Part shown: positions 35,961-45,590 of the stretch, piece by piece | Position numbering within the stretch: position 1 is the stretch's first letter | Layout of the letters: every line of letters starts with the position of its first letter | Assembly: GCA_022709755.1 (NCBI GenBank) | Contig: JAKLIF010000005.1 | Location: 186,001 to 250,000 of the forward strand | Direction: 5' to 3' | Source: Elusimicrobiota bacterium | GTDB taxonomy: Bacteria; Elusimicrobiota; Elusimicrobia; FEN-1173; JAKLIF01 | Length of the DNA stretch: 64,000 nucleotides | The notes under the pieces: model-generated | Told to the model about the DNA's origin: nothing | What the model saw: the letters and a program-made list of their open reading frames with translations, nothing else | The model's database searches: none | Position numbers and translations under genes: made by a program

Positions 35961-38066
35961 TTGCAACCCGTGATCATCCCCCTGTCCCTCCAACAGTCCG
36001 TGCAGTATCTCAAAGGCGTCGGCCCCAAACGCGCGGCGCTGTTGCATAAACTGGAGATCCGCACTCTCTGGGACATCCTCTGCCACTATCCCCGCGAACA
36101 CGAAGACCGGACGAAAGTCACTCCCGTGATCAAGGCCCACCCCGGGTCCACCGTGACGCTGAAAGGTCTCTCCGAAGGGTTCGAGATCATCCCCGTGGGA
36201 CGGAACCTGGCCATCGGGAAAGTGTTGCTGAAGGACGAGACGGGGTTCATCTGGGCGGTCTGGTACCGGCGCACCACGCCGCGTTACGACGTCTTCGCCA
36301 ACTGGGACAAGAAATTCGCGAAGGGGTCGTCCCTCTGGATCCACGGCCCCGTGGAACGTTACCATCACGAAACGCACGTCCGTGTGGACGAGTTCGAACT
36401 CGCGACGGAAAAATCGGCCATCCCCATCCACATGGACCGCCTCGTGCCCCTCTACCCGCTGACGGAAGGGGTGGACGCCAAGGGATTCAGGGAACTGGTC
36501 TGGCAGACCCTCCAAACCTATACGAAGGACATCCGCGAATACCTGCCGGAACCGTTCCTGGAGAAACACCGGCTCCAACACCTCCCCGAGGCCATCCGAC
36601 AGATCCATTTTCCGGACACCCTCGCCCAACGGGACCAGGCGCGGCGGCGGTTCGCGTTCGAGGAGTTCTTCTTTCTGGAGATGGCCATGGCCCAGGTCCG
36701 TCGAACGCGCCATCAGAACCATTCCGCGCTCGCCTGCACTCCCCGCCGCACCTATCTGACCCCCTTCCGCAAAACACTCGGCTTCGAGATGACCAACGAC
36801 CAGAAGAAGGCCGTGAACGACATCTTCTCGGACATGGCCCAGACCACGCCGATGAACCGCCTCCTTCAAGGGGATGTGGGGTCCGGAAAAACGGTGGTGG
36901 CCCTGTCGGCCATGCTGCTCGCCGTCGAGAACGGCCAACAGGCCGTCCTCATGGCTCCGACGGAGATATTGGCGGAGCAACATTTCCTGACGCTGAAAAA
37001 ATTCCTGGAGGGACTGCCCCTCCAGTGGGCTCTCTTCAGCCGCCACCTGACCGCCGCCCAACGACGGCGGCAGATCCAGGACCTCGAGGAGGGTCGGATC
37101 TCCCTGGCCATCGGAACCCACGCCCTGTTGGAGGAGGATATCCGCTTCAAAAAGCTGGGGCTCGTCATCGTCGACGAACAACACCGTTTCGGCGTGCGGC
37201 AACGGGCCATCCTCCAGCGCAAGGCGCCCAACCCCCACGTGTTGATCATGACCGCCACTCCCATCCCCCGGACCCTGGCCCTCACCCTCTATGGGGACCT
37301 CTCCGTCTCCACCATCCGGGAGCTCCCTCCGGGACGTCCCGTGCTGACCACCCACTGGACGTTGGAGGAGAACGCCTTCGCCGCCGTCCGCCGGGAAGTG
37401 GAGGCCGGACGCCAGGCGTTCATCGTCTCTCCGTTGGTCGAGGAATCCGAGAAGATGGACCTGAACGCGGCCGTCGCGGAATGGGAGCGGCTTCGCACCA
37501 CCGTCTTTTCACAACACGAGGTCGGGTTGATCCACGGCCGAATGAAACCCGGAGAAAAAGAGCGGATCATGACTCTCTTCACGGACAACAAGATCAACAT
37601 CCTGGCCGCGACGCCCGTGGTCGAAGTCGGGATCGACATCCCGAACGCCACCATCATGGTGATCCTCAACGCGGAGCGTTACGGACTGGCCCAGCTCCAC
37701 CAACTCCGGGGCCGCGTGGGACGAGGCCGATTCGCCTCCTCGTGTTACCTGGTCGCCGACCCCAAATCGAACGACGCCGTCCGACGGTTGAAGATCCTCT
37801 GCGAAACCACCGACGGATTCCGGATCGCGGAGGAAGACCTCCAATTGAGGGGACCGGGAGAATTCCTCGGGGAAGCCCAGCACGGCCTGCCCCCCTTCAA
37901 AGTGGGGAACCTCGTCAAAGACATCGACCTCATCCAGGAGGCGCGGCAAGCCGCCTTCTCCCTCTACGAGTCCGATCCGGAATGCCGGACGACCGAACAC
38001 CTCTTCTTCCAAAAAGAGACGGCCCGGCGCTTCTCCGGAAAACTGGGGCTGGGACAGGTCTCCTGA
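35961..38066 (+). CDS. recG: ATP-dependent DNA helicase RecG
   Basis: Branch-migrates stalled replication forks and Holliday junctions. About 701 residues: an N-terminal wedge/OB region (SVQYLKGVGPKRAALLHKL and later GTTLTLKGL-like strands), then helicase motifs RLLQGDVGSGKT (I), APTEILAEQH (Ia), VIVDEQHRFG (II, DEQH), MTATPIPRTLALT (III) and the C-terminal QLRGRVGRG (VI). The start is TTG 35961 or GTG 35970; neither has a Shine-Dalgarno. TATCAT at 35942-35947 could be a -10 box only 13 bases before the TTG. Confidence 0.95.
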   Translation: MQPVIIPLSLQQSVQYLKGVGPKRAALLHKLEIRTLWDILCHYPREHEDRTKVTPVIKAHPGSTVTLKGLSEGFEIIPVGRNLAIGKVLLKDETGFIWAVWYRRTTPRYDVFANWDKKFAKGSSLWIHGPVERYHHETHVRVDEFELATEKSAIPIHMDRLVPLYPLTEGVDAKGFRELVWQTLQTYTKDIREYLPEPFLEKHRLQHLPEAIRQIHFPDTLAQRDQARRRFAFEEFFFLEMAMAQVRRTRHQNHSALACTPRRTYLTPFRKTLGFEMTNDQKKAVNDIFSDMAQTTPMNRLLQGDVGSGKTVVALSAMLLAVENGQQAVLMAPTEILAEQHFLTLKKFLEGLPLQWALFSRHLTAAQRRRQIQDLEEGRISLAIGTHALLEEDIRFKKLGLVIVDEQHRFGVRQRAILQRKAPNPHVLIMTATPIPRTLALTLYGDLSVSTIRELPPGRPVLTTHWTLEENAFAAVRREVEAGRQAFIVSPLVEESEKMDLNAAVAEWERLRTTVFSQHEVGLIHGRMKPGEKERIMTLFTDNKINILAATPVVEVGIDIPNATIMVILNAERYGLAQLHQLRGRVGRGRFASSCYLVADPKSNDAVRRLKILCETTDGFRIAEEDLQLRGPGEFLGEAQHGLPPFKVGNLVKDIDLIQEARQAAFSLYESDPECRTTEHLFFQKETARRFSGKLGLGQVS

Positions 38067-38067
38067 C

Positions 38068-39096
38068 ATGCGGATGGTCCGGAGATCGGTGCTGTGTCTG
38101 TTGGCCGTCGTCGGCGCCGTCGCGCTGTGCGAGACGATCCTCCGCACCTGCCCCGCGCGACTGACGCGCGACGTGATGAGGGAATTCTATGCCCGGCGAT
38201 ATCTCCGCCCTTTCGGCAACGCCTGCCTCCCTCACCGGGTCAAAACGCCCAAACCGGGTTTCCACTTTGAGTCCAGGTCTCCCAACCTCACGCTCCGCTA
38301 CACCACCGGCTCCTTCCTCGTCGGCGAATGTCGTCACGGGTTCCGTAAGAACGGGACCGGGGACGACCGCCCCGTCTTCGGCCTGGCGCTGGGAGATTCC
38401 TTCACGCAGAACATCCGACTGGACGACCGCGACGGATGGGTGAGCCGGCTCTCTCAGAAAACGGGGAAGCGTTTCGTCAACGCGTCCTGCGGGGGGAAAG
38501 GGACCGTCTACCATCTCGCCGTCGCCCAGATATTCATCCCGTTGTTGAAACCCCGCCTCGTCATTCTCCAGTATGCGGGGAACGATCTCGAGGACGACCG
38601 GGTGAGTCTGGGGATATCCTCCGGAACCCCCGCGGCGATGTCAGAAATCGTCGAGGTCCAACGGCGCAACATCCGATCCATCCACCGGCTCGTCCGGGCG
38701 GAGGGAGGCCGCCTGGCGCTGATGTTCTTCTCGTCCCAAGGCTGGCCGCTCCTCCGGCTGGATCAATGGTGCCGGGACAACGGCATCCCCGTGTACATCC
38801 AGGAAGAATCCAAGGCCCATTGGCCGGACCGGGATTTCCACGCCTACCACTTCCTCGTCGACGGTCACTTCAACGATGTCGGCAACGACCTCATCGCCGA
38901 GGACATGGCCGCCCTCCTGTCCAGACACGGGCTCCTCTCCGCGCCGGAGGTATCCGTCGATCCTCCGCCCGAAGCACCCGTCCAAATGCAAGGGACGGAC
39001 ACACCGAGGGTTCAGAGCGTGTTCCTCTTCTGCCTCAAACGCTGGGGACCCTGGAGCGCCCTCTATTCCCGGAAAACGAGGCGGGAGGCCCCCTGA
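38068..39096 (+). CDS. Membrane-anchored SGNH-like protein, first of a tandem pair
   Basis: A 342-residue protein with one N-terminal membrane helix (~6-24) and an exported domain with SGNH blocks: LALGDSFTQNI with S111, the glycine block NASCGGKGT (138-146), QYAGNDLED with N172, and DGHFNDVGN with D265/H267. The D-x-H form of the last block resembles the AlgX/AlgJ branch of SGNH acyltransferases and esterases. It ends with SVFLFCLKRWG, shared with its neighbour. Substrate unknown; a surface sugar O-acetyltransferase or esterase is possible. It starts one base after the recG stop. Confidence 0.65.
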   Translation: MRMVRRSVLCLLAVVGAVALCETILRTCPARLTRDVMREFYARRYLRPFGNACLPHRVKTPKPGFHFESRSPNLTLRYTTGSFLVGECRHGFRKNGTGDDRPVFGLALGDSFTQNIRLDDRDGWVSRLSQKTGKRFVNASCGGKGTVYHLAVAQIFIPLLKPRLVILQYAGNDLEDDRVSLGISSGTPAAMSEIVEVQRRNIRSIHRLVRAEGGRLALMFFSSQGWPLLRLDQWCRDNGIPVYIQEESKAHWPDRDFHAYHFLVDGHFNDVGNDLIAEDMAALLSRHGLLSAPEVSVDPPPEAPVQMQGTDTPRVQSVFLFCLKRWGPWSALYSRKTRREAP

Positions 39097-39097
39097 C

Positions 39098-40255
39098 ATG
39101 ATCCCGTCTCTCCGACAACTATTTCTCCGGCTCGAAACGCTCCTGCAACCCGGCCGGGTCCTCTCTGGTCTCTCCCTCTTCTTCCTCCGTCTCTCCCTCG
39201 CCCTCCTCTCCTCGGTCCTCGTCTTTCTCTCTTGCGAGATTTTCCTCATGACCCACCGTTCCCCGTTTATCCGCGACATCCTGCGGGAATGGACTTATAA
39301 CACTTTCACGGGGAAATGCATCGCCTACTGTTCGCTGCACAAGATCTCCGCCGGCACCAAACCTCATTGCTGTTATCTCGCGGATTATCCCAACTTCCAT
39401 ATGCGTTTCAGGACAGGGACCCTCCGTCTTCCGTCGTGCGAGCATGGATACCGCCTGAACGGAATCGGGGACCGGGATCCCGTCTACGGCGTGGTCCTGG
39501 GAGACTCCCATTCCATATCGATCCGATTGGACGACGAAGAAGTCTGGGCGAGCCGGCTCTCCCAACTGAGCGGGAAGCGGTTCGTGAATTTCGCCTGGGG
39601 GGGGACGGGAACGGCCGACCACCGGGAATTGGCCGAAGCCGTCATCCCCGCCCTCAAACCCCCACTGCTGCTGCTTCAACTCACCGACAACGACATCAAA
39701 GACGATTTCCGGGTGTATTTCAACACGGAGACATATCCTTCCGTCATCCCGACCGGGATCCGCCCTGAGTTGGAGAACTTCCAGCGATCCAATCTCGATC
39801 GGATCCTCCATTTGGCGCGGCGGAACGGGACCCGGCTGGTGGTCGTATTCCCTCCCGAACACCTCCGGGGATGGGCCGACACGAATGGGATCCCCTTCAT
39901 CACCCTGGGAGACATGCCCCCGTTTCAACACGGAGACGCGGGCATGCGTTTCACGGTGGACTCCCATTTCAACGAACGTGGAAACAGGCACATCGCCCAA
40001 GAATTGCATTCGTTCCTCCAAAAGATCGGTCTCCTTCCTCCGGGCGAGCCCGGTCGACTGAGACCTCCTCTCGTCCTTCTGAACGACGGATCCGGGCGTT
40101 CGGTGGGACGGCTCAAGGAATCACTCCTGTCGGACCCCGTGACATTCATCCGGGAAGACAGCGTGTTCCTTTTTTGCCTCCGGCGATGGGGGATCCCTCT
40201 TCTCCGGGGCCACCGGGACCGTCCCAGACATCGCCGGACCCATCCGGCTTTCTGA
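39098..40255 (+). CDS. Membrane-anchored SGNH-like protein, second of a tandem pair
   Basis: A 385-residue paralogue of the preceding gene with a longer N-terminus and a membrane helix (~25-50). The blocks line up: VVLGDSHSISIRLDDEE with S137, NFAWGGTGT, QLTDNDIKDD with N198, DSHFNERGN with D288/H290, and the same C-terminal signature SVFLFCLRRWG. Identity is moderate by eye, so the duplication is old. It starts at ATG 39098, one base after the first gene's stop. Function is as unknown as for its twin. Confidence 0.65.
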   Translation: MIPSLRQLFLRLETLLQPGRVLSGLSLFFLRLSLALLSSVLVFLSCEIFLMTHRSPFIRDILREWTYNTFTGKCIAYCSLHKISAGTKPHCCYLADYPNFHMRFRTGTLRLPSCEHGYRLNGIGDRDPVYGVVLGDSHSISIRLDDEEVWASRLSQLSGKRFVNFAWGGTGTADHRELAEAVIPALKPPLLLLQLTDNDIKDDFRVYFNTETYPSVIPTGIRPELENFQRSNLDRILHLARRNGTRLVVVFPPEHLRGWADTNGIPFITLGDMPPFQHGDAGMRFTVDSHFNERGNRHIAQELHSFLQKIGLLPPGEPGRLRPPLVLLNDGSGRSVGRLKESLLSDPVTFIREDSVFLFCLRRWGIPLLRGHRDRPRHRRTHPAF

Positions 40256-40381
40256 GGGGACGGAGATGACCACCGGGGCCTCACTCTTCGGCATAAATTT
40301 TGTATCATTATCCCTGCCCGGAAAGGACCGTGTGACACCCTGGTCCTCATCTCAAGCGGCCGGGCCGAGGAGTGATCCGAG

Positions 40382-40876
40382 ATGAGCAAACGAATCGCCG
40401 TCTATCCGGGGAGTTTCGACCCCATCACCAACGGACATCTGGACATCATCCGTCGCGCGCTCCGTATTTTCGACGGACTCATCGTGGCGGTCGCTCACAA
40501 TCCCCAGAAAAAACCTCATCTTCCGACGTCGGTCCGACTGGACCTCCTCCGAAACTCGCTCCAACCCTACCTCCGGAGGAAAGTCCTCCAGCTCGACACG
40601 TTCGACGGTCTTCTGGTCCGCTACGCGAAGCGGAAAAAGGCCTGCGCCGTCATCCGCGGGCTGAGAGCCGTCTCCGACTTCGAATACGAATTCCAGATGG
40701 CGCTCATGAACCGCAGCCAGGATCCGGACATCGAGACGGTCTTCCTGATGGCGGACGAGAAATACACCTATCTCTCCTCGACCCTCATCAAGGAGATCCT
40801 CCGGCTGGGGGGACGCCCGGACCGCTTCGTGCCGCCCCAGATCGTTGAGAAGATCCGGAAGAATTTCCGTCCATGA
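40382..40876 (+). CDS. coaD: Phosphopantetheine adenylyltransferase
   Basis: Penultimate step of coenzyme A synthesis. The 164-residue nucleotidyltransferase has YPGSFDPITNGHLDIIRRA with the T/HxGH motif, RGLRAVSDFEYEFQMALMN, and YTYLSSTLIKEI for nucleotide binding. The 126-base gap upstream has TATCAT at 40303-40308, a weak -10 candidate, and nothing else that I can interpret. Confidence 0.95.
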   Translation: MSKRIAVYPGSFDPITNGHLDIIRRALRIFDGLIVAVAHNPQKKPHLPTSVRLDLLRNSLQPYLRRKVLQLDTFDGLLVRYAKRKKACAVIRGLRAVSDFEYEFQMALMNRSQDPDIETVFLMADEKYTYLSSTLIKEILRLGGRPDRFVPPQIVEKIRKNFRP

Positions 40877-40929
40877 CATCGGCCGGAGAGGACTCCGCCC
40901 TCTTCCTCCTCTCCACGGAAGATATCTCC

Positions 40930-40958
40930 TTGACAAAGCCATATCCCCCTGTTATCCT
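40930..40958 (+). promoter_or_regulatory. Promoter of the pilB operon
   Basis: TTGACA (40930-40935), exactly 17 bases, TATCCT (40953-40958). The predicted start near 40965 gives a ~36-base leader with GGGGAGG before the pilB ATG at 41001. Confidence 0.75.
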
Positions 40959-41000
40959 TAATCGATTCGGGACTGTGTCCGTCCATCCCGGGGAGGCCTC

Positions 41001-42836
41001 ATGGTCGTAAAAAACATCGGATCCTTCAAAAAGAAGCTGGGGGACATCCTGGTCGAAGTCGGCATCATCTCCCAGGACCAGCTGGACAAAGCGCTGGAAA
41101 TGCAGAAGACCACCGGCGGCAAACTGGGGGACATCCTCAAGGAACTGAACTATTGCAGCGAGGACGTGCTCCTGGCTTTCCTGGGCCGCCAGTGCGGAAC
41201 CTCCTACATCTCCCTGTCCGAATACGGCAACATCCCGCCGCCCGTGCTCAACCTGGTCCCCGAATCCGTGGCCCGTCATCAGACGCTGATCCCCATCTCC
41301 CAAGAGGGGAACGTGCTGACCATCGCCATGTCCGATCCCTTGAACGTCTTCGCCACCGACGATCTGAAGCTCATGACGGGATGCGACATCAAGGTGGTGT
41401 TGGCCTCCGAGTCCGAGATCAAGGAGGCGATCGAGAAATATTACGTCCCGGGGATCGCCCTCCGAACCCCTTTCCAGCAGCCCGCCGCCGAGCCGGCCCA
41501 GCAAGAACAGACCAGCCTGCAAGACATCGTCGAACACCTACAGAAGAACGAACCGGCCCATCAAGCGGCGTCCTCTTCGCCCGAATCGCAGGAGGAGACT
41601 TTTTCCGTCACCTTCGCCCAGGACGCGGCCCCCGTCATCAAGATGGTGAACGCCATCCTCTCCCAGGCCATCCGGGCAAAATCGTCCGACATCCACATCG
41701 AACCCTATGAGAATTCCCTGCGCGTCCGATACCGCCTCGACGGCGTCCTCCACAACCAGCCCGCGCCGCCAAAAAAATTCCAGAACGCCTTGATCTCACG
41801 CCTGAAGGTGATGGCCCAGATGGACATCGCCGAACGACGGCTGCCGCAGGATGGCCGCATCAAACTGACGGTGGAGGGACGCGAGGTCGATTTGCGGATC
41901 TCGACCATCCCCACGCCCCACGGAGAGAAGATCGTGATGCGGATCCTGGATTCGACCGGCCTCAAGGTGGACATGAGCCAGTTGGGATTCGAACCGGCCG
42001 TCCTCGAGAGCTACAAGAAAGTGGTGGATTCTCCTCACGGGATCATCCTGGTGACGGGTCCCACCGGTTCCGGAAAGACCACCACGCTCTACTCCACGCT
42101 CTCCATGCTCAACCGCCCCGACAAGAACATCATCACCATCGAGGACCCGATCGAGTATCTCATCGACGGCATCAACCAGGTCCAAGCCCGTCCGGAGATC
42201 GGACTCAACTTCGCCGCCGGACTCCGCGCGTTCCTGCGGCAGGACCCCAACATCATGCTGGTCGGCGAGATCCGCGACAAAGAGACGGCGGAGATCGCCA
42301 TCAACGGGGCCCTGACGGGACACCTCCTGTTCTCCACGTTGCACACCAACGACGCCCCGGGCGCCATCACACGGCTCAACAACATGGGCATCGAACCTTT
42401 CCTGACGGCTTCCACCACCCTGATGATCACGGCCCAGCGCCTGATGCGGCTCATCTGCCCCGGATGCAAGATCGCCTACACCTTGCCCGCCGAACAGCTT
42501 CTGGACATGGGCGCCAAACCGGACCAGCTCAAAACATCCGGAAGGCAGAAGATCGTCACCCTCTACAAGGGCAAGGGATGCGACGCCTGCGCCGGAACCG
42601 GCTATCAGGGACGGGTGGCCTGCCACGAGATCCTCATCATGAACGACTGGATCCGTGAACTGATCCTGGCCCGCGCCTCCCACCACATCCTCAAACAGAC
42701 GGCGAGGAAACACGGCATGATGACCCTGCGGGAAGCGGCGCTCCTGAAGATGCTCCGCGGGGAAACCACGCTGGAGGAAGTCCTGCGGGTCACCACCATC
42801 GACTCCGACAGGGACATCACCCACGGGGAAAAATAA
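41001..42836 (+). CDS. pilB: Type IV pilus extension ATPase PilB
   Basis: Hexameric ATPase that powers pilus assembly. The 611-residue protein has an N-terminal MshEN/GspE_N domain (~10-160; KLGDILVEVGIISQDQLDKA), which in some homologues binds cyclic di-GMP. A Gln/Pro-rich linker (~160-200) leads to the ATPase core with Walker A GPTGSGKTT (K359), Asp box, Walker B NIMLVGEIRDKETAEI and a His box. A zinc clip with two CxxC pairs (CPGC, CDAC) separates it from PilT. First gene of the pil cluster. Confidence 0.94.
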   Translation: MVVKNIGSFKKKLGDILVEVGIISQDQLDKALEMQKTTGGKLGDILKELNYCSEDVLLAFLGRQCGTSYISLSEYGNIPPPVLNLVPESVARHQTLIPISQEGNVLTIAMSDPLNVFATDDLKLMTGCDIKVVLASESEIKEAIEKYYVPGIALRTPFQQPAAEPAQQEQTSLQDIVEHLQKNEPAHQAASSSPESQEETFSVTFAQDAAPVIKMVNAILSQAIRAKSSDIHIEPYENSLRVRYRLDGVLHNQPAPPKKFQNALISRLKVMAQMDIAERRLPQDGRIKLTVEGREVDLRISTIPTPHGEKIVMRILDSTGLKVDMSQLGFEPAVLESYKKVVDSPHGIILVTGPTGSGKTTTLYSTLSMLNRPDKNIITIEDPIEYLIDGINQVQARPEIGLNFAAGLRAFLRQDPNIMLVGEIRDKETAEIAINGALTGHLLFSTLHTNDAPGAITRLNNMGIEPFLTASTTLMITAQRLMRLICPGCKIAYTLPAEQLLDMGAKPDQLKTSGRQKIVTLYKGKGCDACAGTGYQGRVACHEILIMNDWIRELILARASHHILKQTARKHGMMTLREAALLKMLRGETTLEEVLRVTTIDSDRDITHGEK

Positions 42837-42865
42837 CCCCTTTCTGAAAGGACGGAATCCGACAC

Positions 42866-43939
42866 ATGCTCAACATCAATGAACTCCTGACGCTGATGGT
42901 CCAGAAGAAGGCCTCCGACATGCATTTCACCGTCGGAGCGCCGCCGGTGTTGCGCGTGGACGGAGAGATCGTCCGTACGAACTACGACGTGCTCACGCCG
43001 GAACTCTGCCAGAAGTTGATCTATTCCCTGCTGACCGACAAACAGAAAGAACGCTTCGAGCGAGAGAGCGAACTCGACCTCTCTTTCGGGATCAAGGGAG
43101 TCGGGCGCATCCGCATGAACGTGTACCGCCAGAGAGGCAGCGTGGCCGCCGCGTTCCGCGCCATCCCGTCCCGTTTCATGTCGTTCGAAGAGCTGGGCCT
43201 TCCCGCCGCCATCCACGAACTCCTGAAGATCAACAACGGGCTCTTCCTCGTGACCGGGCCGACCGGCGCCGGCAAATCCACCACCTTGGCGTCGATGATC
43301 GACTTCATCAACGAGCACCGCGCCTGCCACATCATCACCATCGAGGACCCGATCGAGTATCTCCACTTCCACAAACGGGCGATCGTCAACCAGCGGGAAG
43401 TGGATTACGACACGAAATCATTCTCCACCGCCCTCAAATACGTCCTCCGGGAGGACCCCAACGTCATCCTGATCGGCGAGATGCGGGATCCGGAGACCAT
43501 CGCCGCCGCCCTCACCATCGCCGAGACGGGGCACCTGGTCTTCGCCACCCTCCACACCAACGACGCCGCCAGCACGGTGAACCGCATCCTGGATTCCTTT
43601 CCGCCCCACCAGCAGCCCCAGGCCCGATCCCAGCTGTCCATGACCCTCCGGGCCGTCATCTCCCAGATCCTCCTGCCGCACGCCTCGGGGACCGGCCGCG
43701 TGCTCGGTTCTGAATTGCTGATCGTCACCCCGGCCGTGCAGAACCTCATCCGCGAACAGAAAGTGGAACAGATCTATCTCGCCATGCAAACCGGCGGCAA
43801 AGTCGGCATGCAGACGATGAACCAGAGCCTCTACGAACTCTACGCACGGCGGCTCATCACGTATCAGACGGCGCTGGAAAACACCTTGGATCCTGAAGAC
43901 CTCAAACGCCTATTACCCAAAACGACCCCTCATGGCTGA
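42866..43939 (+). CDS. pilT: Type IV pilus retraction ATPase PilT
   Basis: Drives pilus retraction and twitching. The 357 residues have the PAS-like N-terminal domain (KKASDMHFTVGAPPVLRVDG), Walker A GPTGAGKST (K137), Walker B NVILIGEMRDPETIAAA and the His-box GHLVFATLHTNDA. The AIRNLIRE-type retraction motif near residue 290 (AVQNLIREQK) is present in altered form. The Shine-Dalgarno GAAAGGA is upstream. The stop overlaps the next gene by eight bases. Confidence 0.94.
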   Translation: MLNINELLTLMVQKKASDMHFTVGAPPVLRVDGEIVRTNYDVLTPELCQKLIYSLLTDKQKERFERESELDLSFGIKGVGRIRMNVYRQRGSVAAAFRAIPSRFMSFEELGLPAAIHELLKINNGLFLVTGPTGAGKSTTLASMIDFINEHRACHIITIEDPIEYLHFHKRAIVNQREVDYDTKSFSTALKYVLREDPNVILIGEMRDPETIAAALTIAETGHLVFATLHTNDAASTVNRILDSFPPHQQPQARSQLSMTLRAVISQILLPHASGTGRVLGSELLIVTPAVQNLIREQKVEQIYLAMQTGGKVGMQTMNQSLYELYARRLITYQTALENTLDPEDLKRLLPKTTPHG

Positions 43940-45539
43940 CGGAGCTCCGCCCGAACCTTCGCCGATCCTCGACCTCGGTTTCAAACAGAAGACCAAAGTA
44001 CTGATCGCGGAGGACGAGCTGAACATCGCCTCCATGCTCGAGGACTGGCTGTCCGAATATTTCGACATCCTCCTCGCGGCCAACGGGAAATCCGCCCTCC
44101 AGAAGGCCAAGTGGGAAAAACCCGCCATCCTCGTGTTGGATATCGTCATGCCCGACATGGGCGGATACGAGGTCTGCCGCGCCCTCCAGAGCGACCCCGC
44201 CACCAACCAGATCCCCATCATCGCCATGACGGCCAAGAGTTTCGATGATTCCACCGTCCGCATGATCAAGCAAGAACCCAACGTCCTGGGATTCATCAAC
44301 AAACCGTTCCGCCCGGAAGCCCTGAAAGCGAAGATCGAGCAGATATTGGCCGACCGGGACGCCGCGCCGGTCCCGACGGTCATGGAAGAACCCGCCCCCG
44401 TCCCGCCGAAGAAAGAACCTGTGCGGACAGTCGAACCGGCGGCGCCGATCATAGAACCGCCGCCTCCCGAGCCCGTCCCTCCACCGCCTCCGACGGACCG
44501 GACACCGACGATGAGGGAAAAACCGCTCCGGACACCGGTTCCGGCGGTGATCCCGGAGGAGGAAACCCCGTCCCGATCGTGGATGGGGACCCTCGTCGGA
44601 CTGTCGATCAAATTGATCCTGCTGACGGCGGCCGTGCTTTCCGCCGCGGAATGGACCTGTCGCCTGACTGAAAAAGCCCTGTCCATGGAGACGTTCTTCC
44701 CGCCGGTGACCGCGGCCCATCGGCCGGAACGCGTCTTCGAGATCCCAGCGGGCGCCCGCTGGTCGCAAGGAGGGATCTCCTACGAACTGAGCCCCTGGGG
44801 TCTCCGGGACACCGACTACCCCATCGACAAGAAGGAGGAGACCCTCCGCATCATGATGCTCGGCGGATCCACTCTCTTCGGGGAGAGAGTCCCCGTGGAG
44901 CAGACCTGCGCCAAACAGTTGGAGCGGCTCCTCAACACGGATATCCCGGCCGAGGCGTCTTACAAGCGCGTGGAAGTCATGAACGCCGGCCTCTGGAAAT
45001 ACACCTTGAGCCAGACGCTCTCCTTCTTCTCGGAGACGGGACGGCAATTCCAACCGGACCTGCTCCTCATCGCCTATGAACTGGACGACGAACTCGGAGA
45101 CCTCGCCTGGAGAGCGGCGGGGAAAATCGGCCTGATGACCACGCTCGACGGCGCCCTCCGGTTCAGCCACCTCTACCGCCTCTCCCGATATCTGTTCCTG
45201 TCCGCCGCGTTCTCTTTACCGTCCGAGGTCCGGGAACCACCGCGGAAAGAATCCTTCGAAGAAGCGCGCCGGACGCTCCGTCAGTGGGACGCGGATTCGC
45301 CGGCCCGGCACCAGTGGGTGATCATCCCGTCTTGGCGGCGCCTCAGCGGAAACCGTTACGCGTATGAGAGGATCCACGCCCAACTGTCGGAATCGATCGA
45401 GAACCAAGGCGCCACGGCGTGGGACCCCTGGACGGACTTGTCGGGCCGGACGGACAACGCCATCGCCACGGCGGAAGACCACCGCGCCCTGGCCGTCTAT
45501 CTGAGAGACAAGATATCACCCCTCTTGCAGAAAACGTGA
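43932..45539 (+). CDS. Receiver domain fused through a membrane helix to an SGNH-like domain
   Basis: A 535-residue protein of unusual build. Residues ~18-145 are a response-regulator receiver (acidic pocket AEDE, phospho-acceptor D70 in LVLDIVMPD, MTAKS, NKPFRP). Residues ~150-215 are a Pro/Glu-rich linker. Residues ~218-240 form one membrane helix. The rest, predicted exported, is SGNH/GDSL-like: MLGGSTLFGERV (S313), VMNAGLWKYTLSQ (N351, G353), PDLLLIAYELDDE and a final AEDHRALA (D516/H517). The last block lacks the usual D-x-x-H or D-x-H spacing, so catalysis is uncertain. It lies between pilT and pilC, overlapping pilT, so a pilus-linked role is likely. I know of no named family with this order. 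Confidence 0.7.
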   Translation: MADGAPPEPSPILDLGFKQKTKVLIAEDELNIASMLEDWLSEYFDILLAANGKSALQKAKWEKPAILVLDIVMPDMGGYEVCRALQSDPATNQIPIIAMTAKSFDDSTVRMIKQEPNVLGFINKPFRPEALKAKIEQILADRDAAPVPTVMEEPAPVPPKKEPVRTVEPAAPIIEPPPPEPVPPPPPTDRTPTMREKPLRTPVPAVIPEEETPSRSWMGTLVGLSIKLILLTAAVLSAAEWTCRLTEKALSMETFFPPVTAAHRPERVFEIPAGARWSQGGISYELSPWGLRDTDYPIDKKEETLRIMMLGGSTLFGERVPVEQTCAKQLERLLNTDIPAEASYKRVEVMNAGLWKYTLSQTLSFFSETGRQFQPDLLLIAYELDDELGDLAWRAAGKIGLMTTLDGALRFSHLYRLSRYLFLSAAFSLPSEVREPPRKESFEEARRTLRQWDADSPARHQWVIIPSWRRLSGNRYAYERIHAQLSESIENQGATAWDPWTDLSGRTDNAIATAEDHRALAVYLRDKISPLLQKT

Positions 45540-45590
45540 CATATTTACCACAATATGTTCCTGTGTTAAGCCGATCGGAGGAGACGACAT

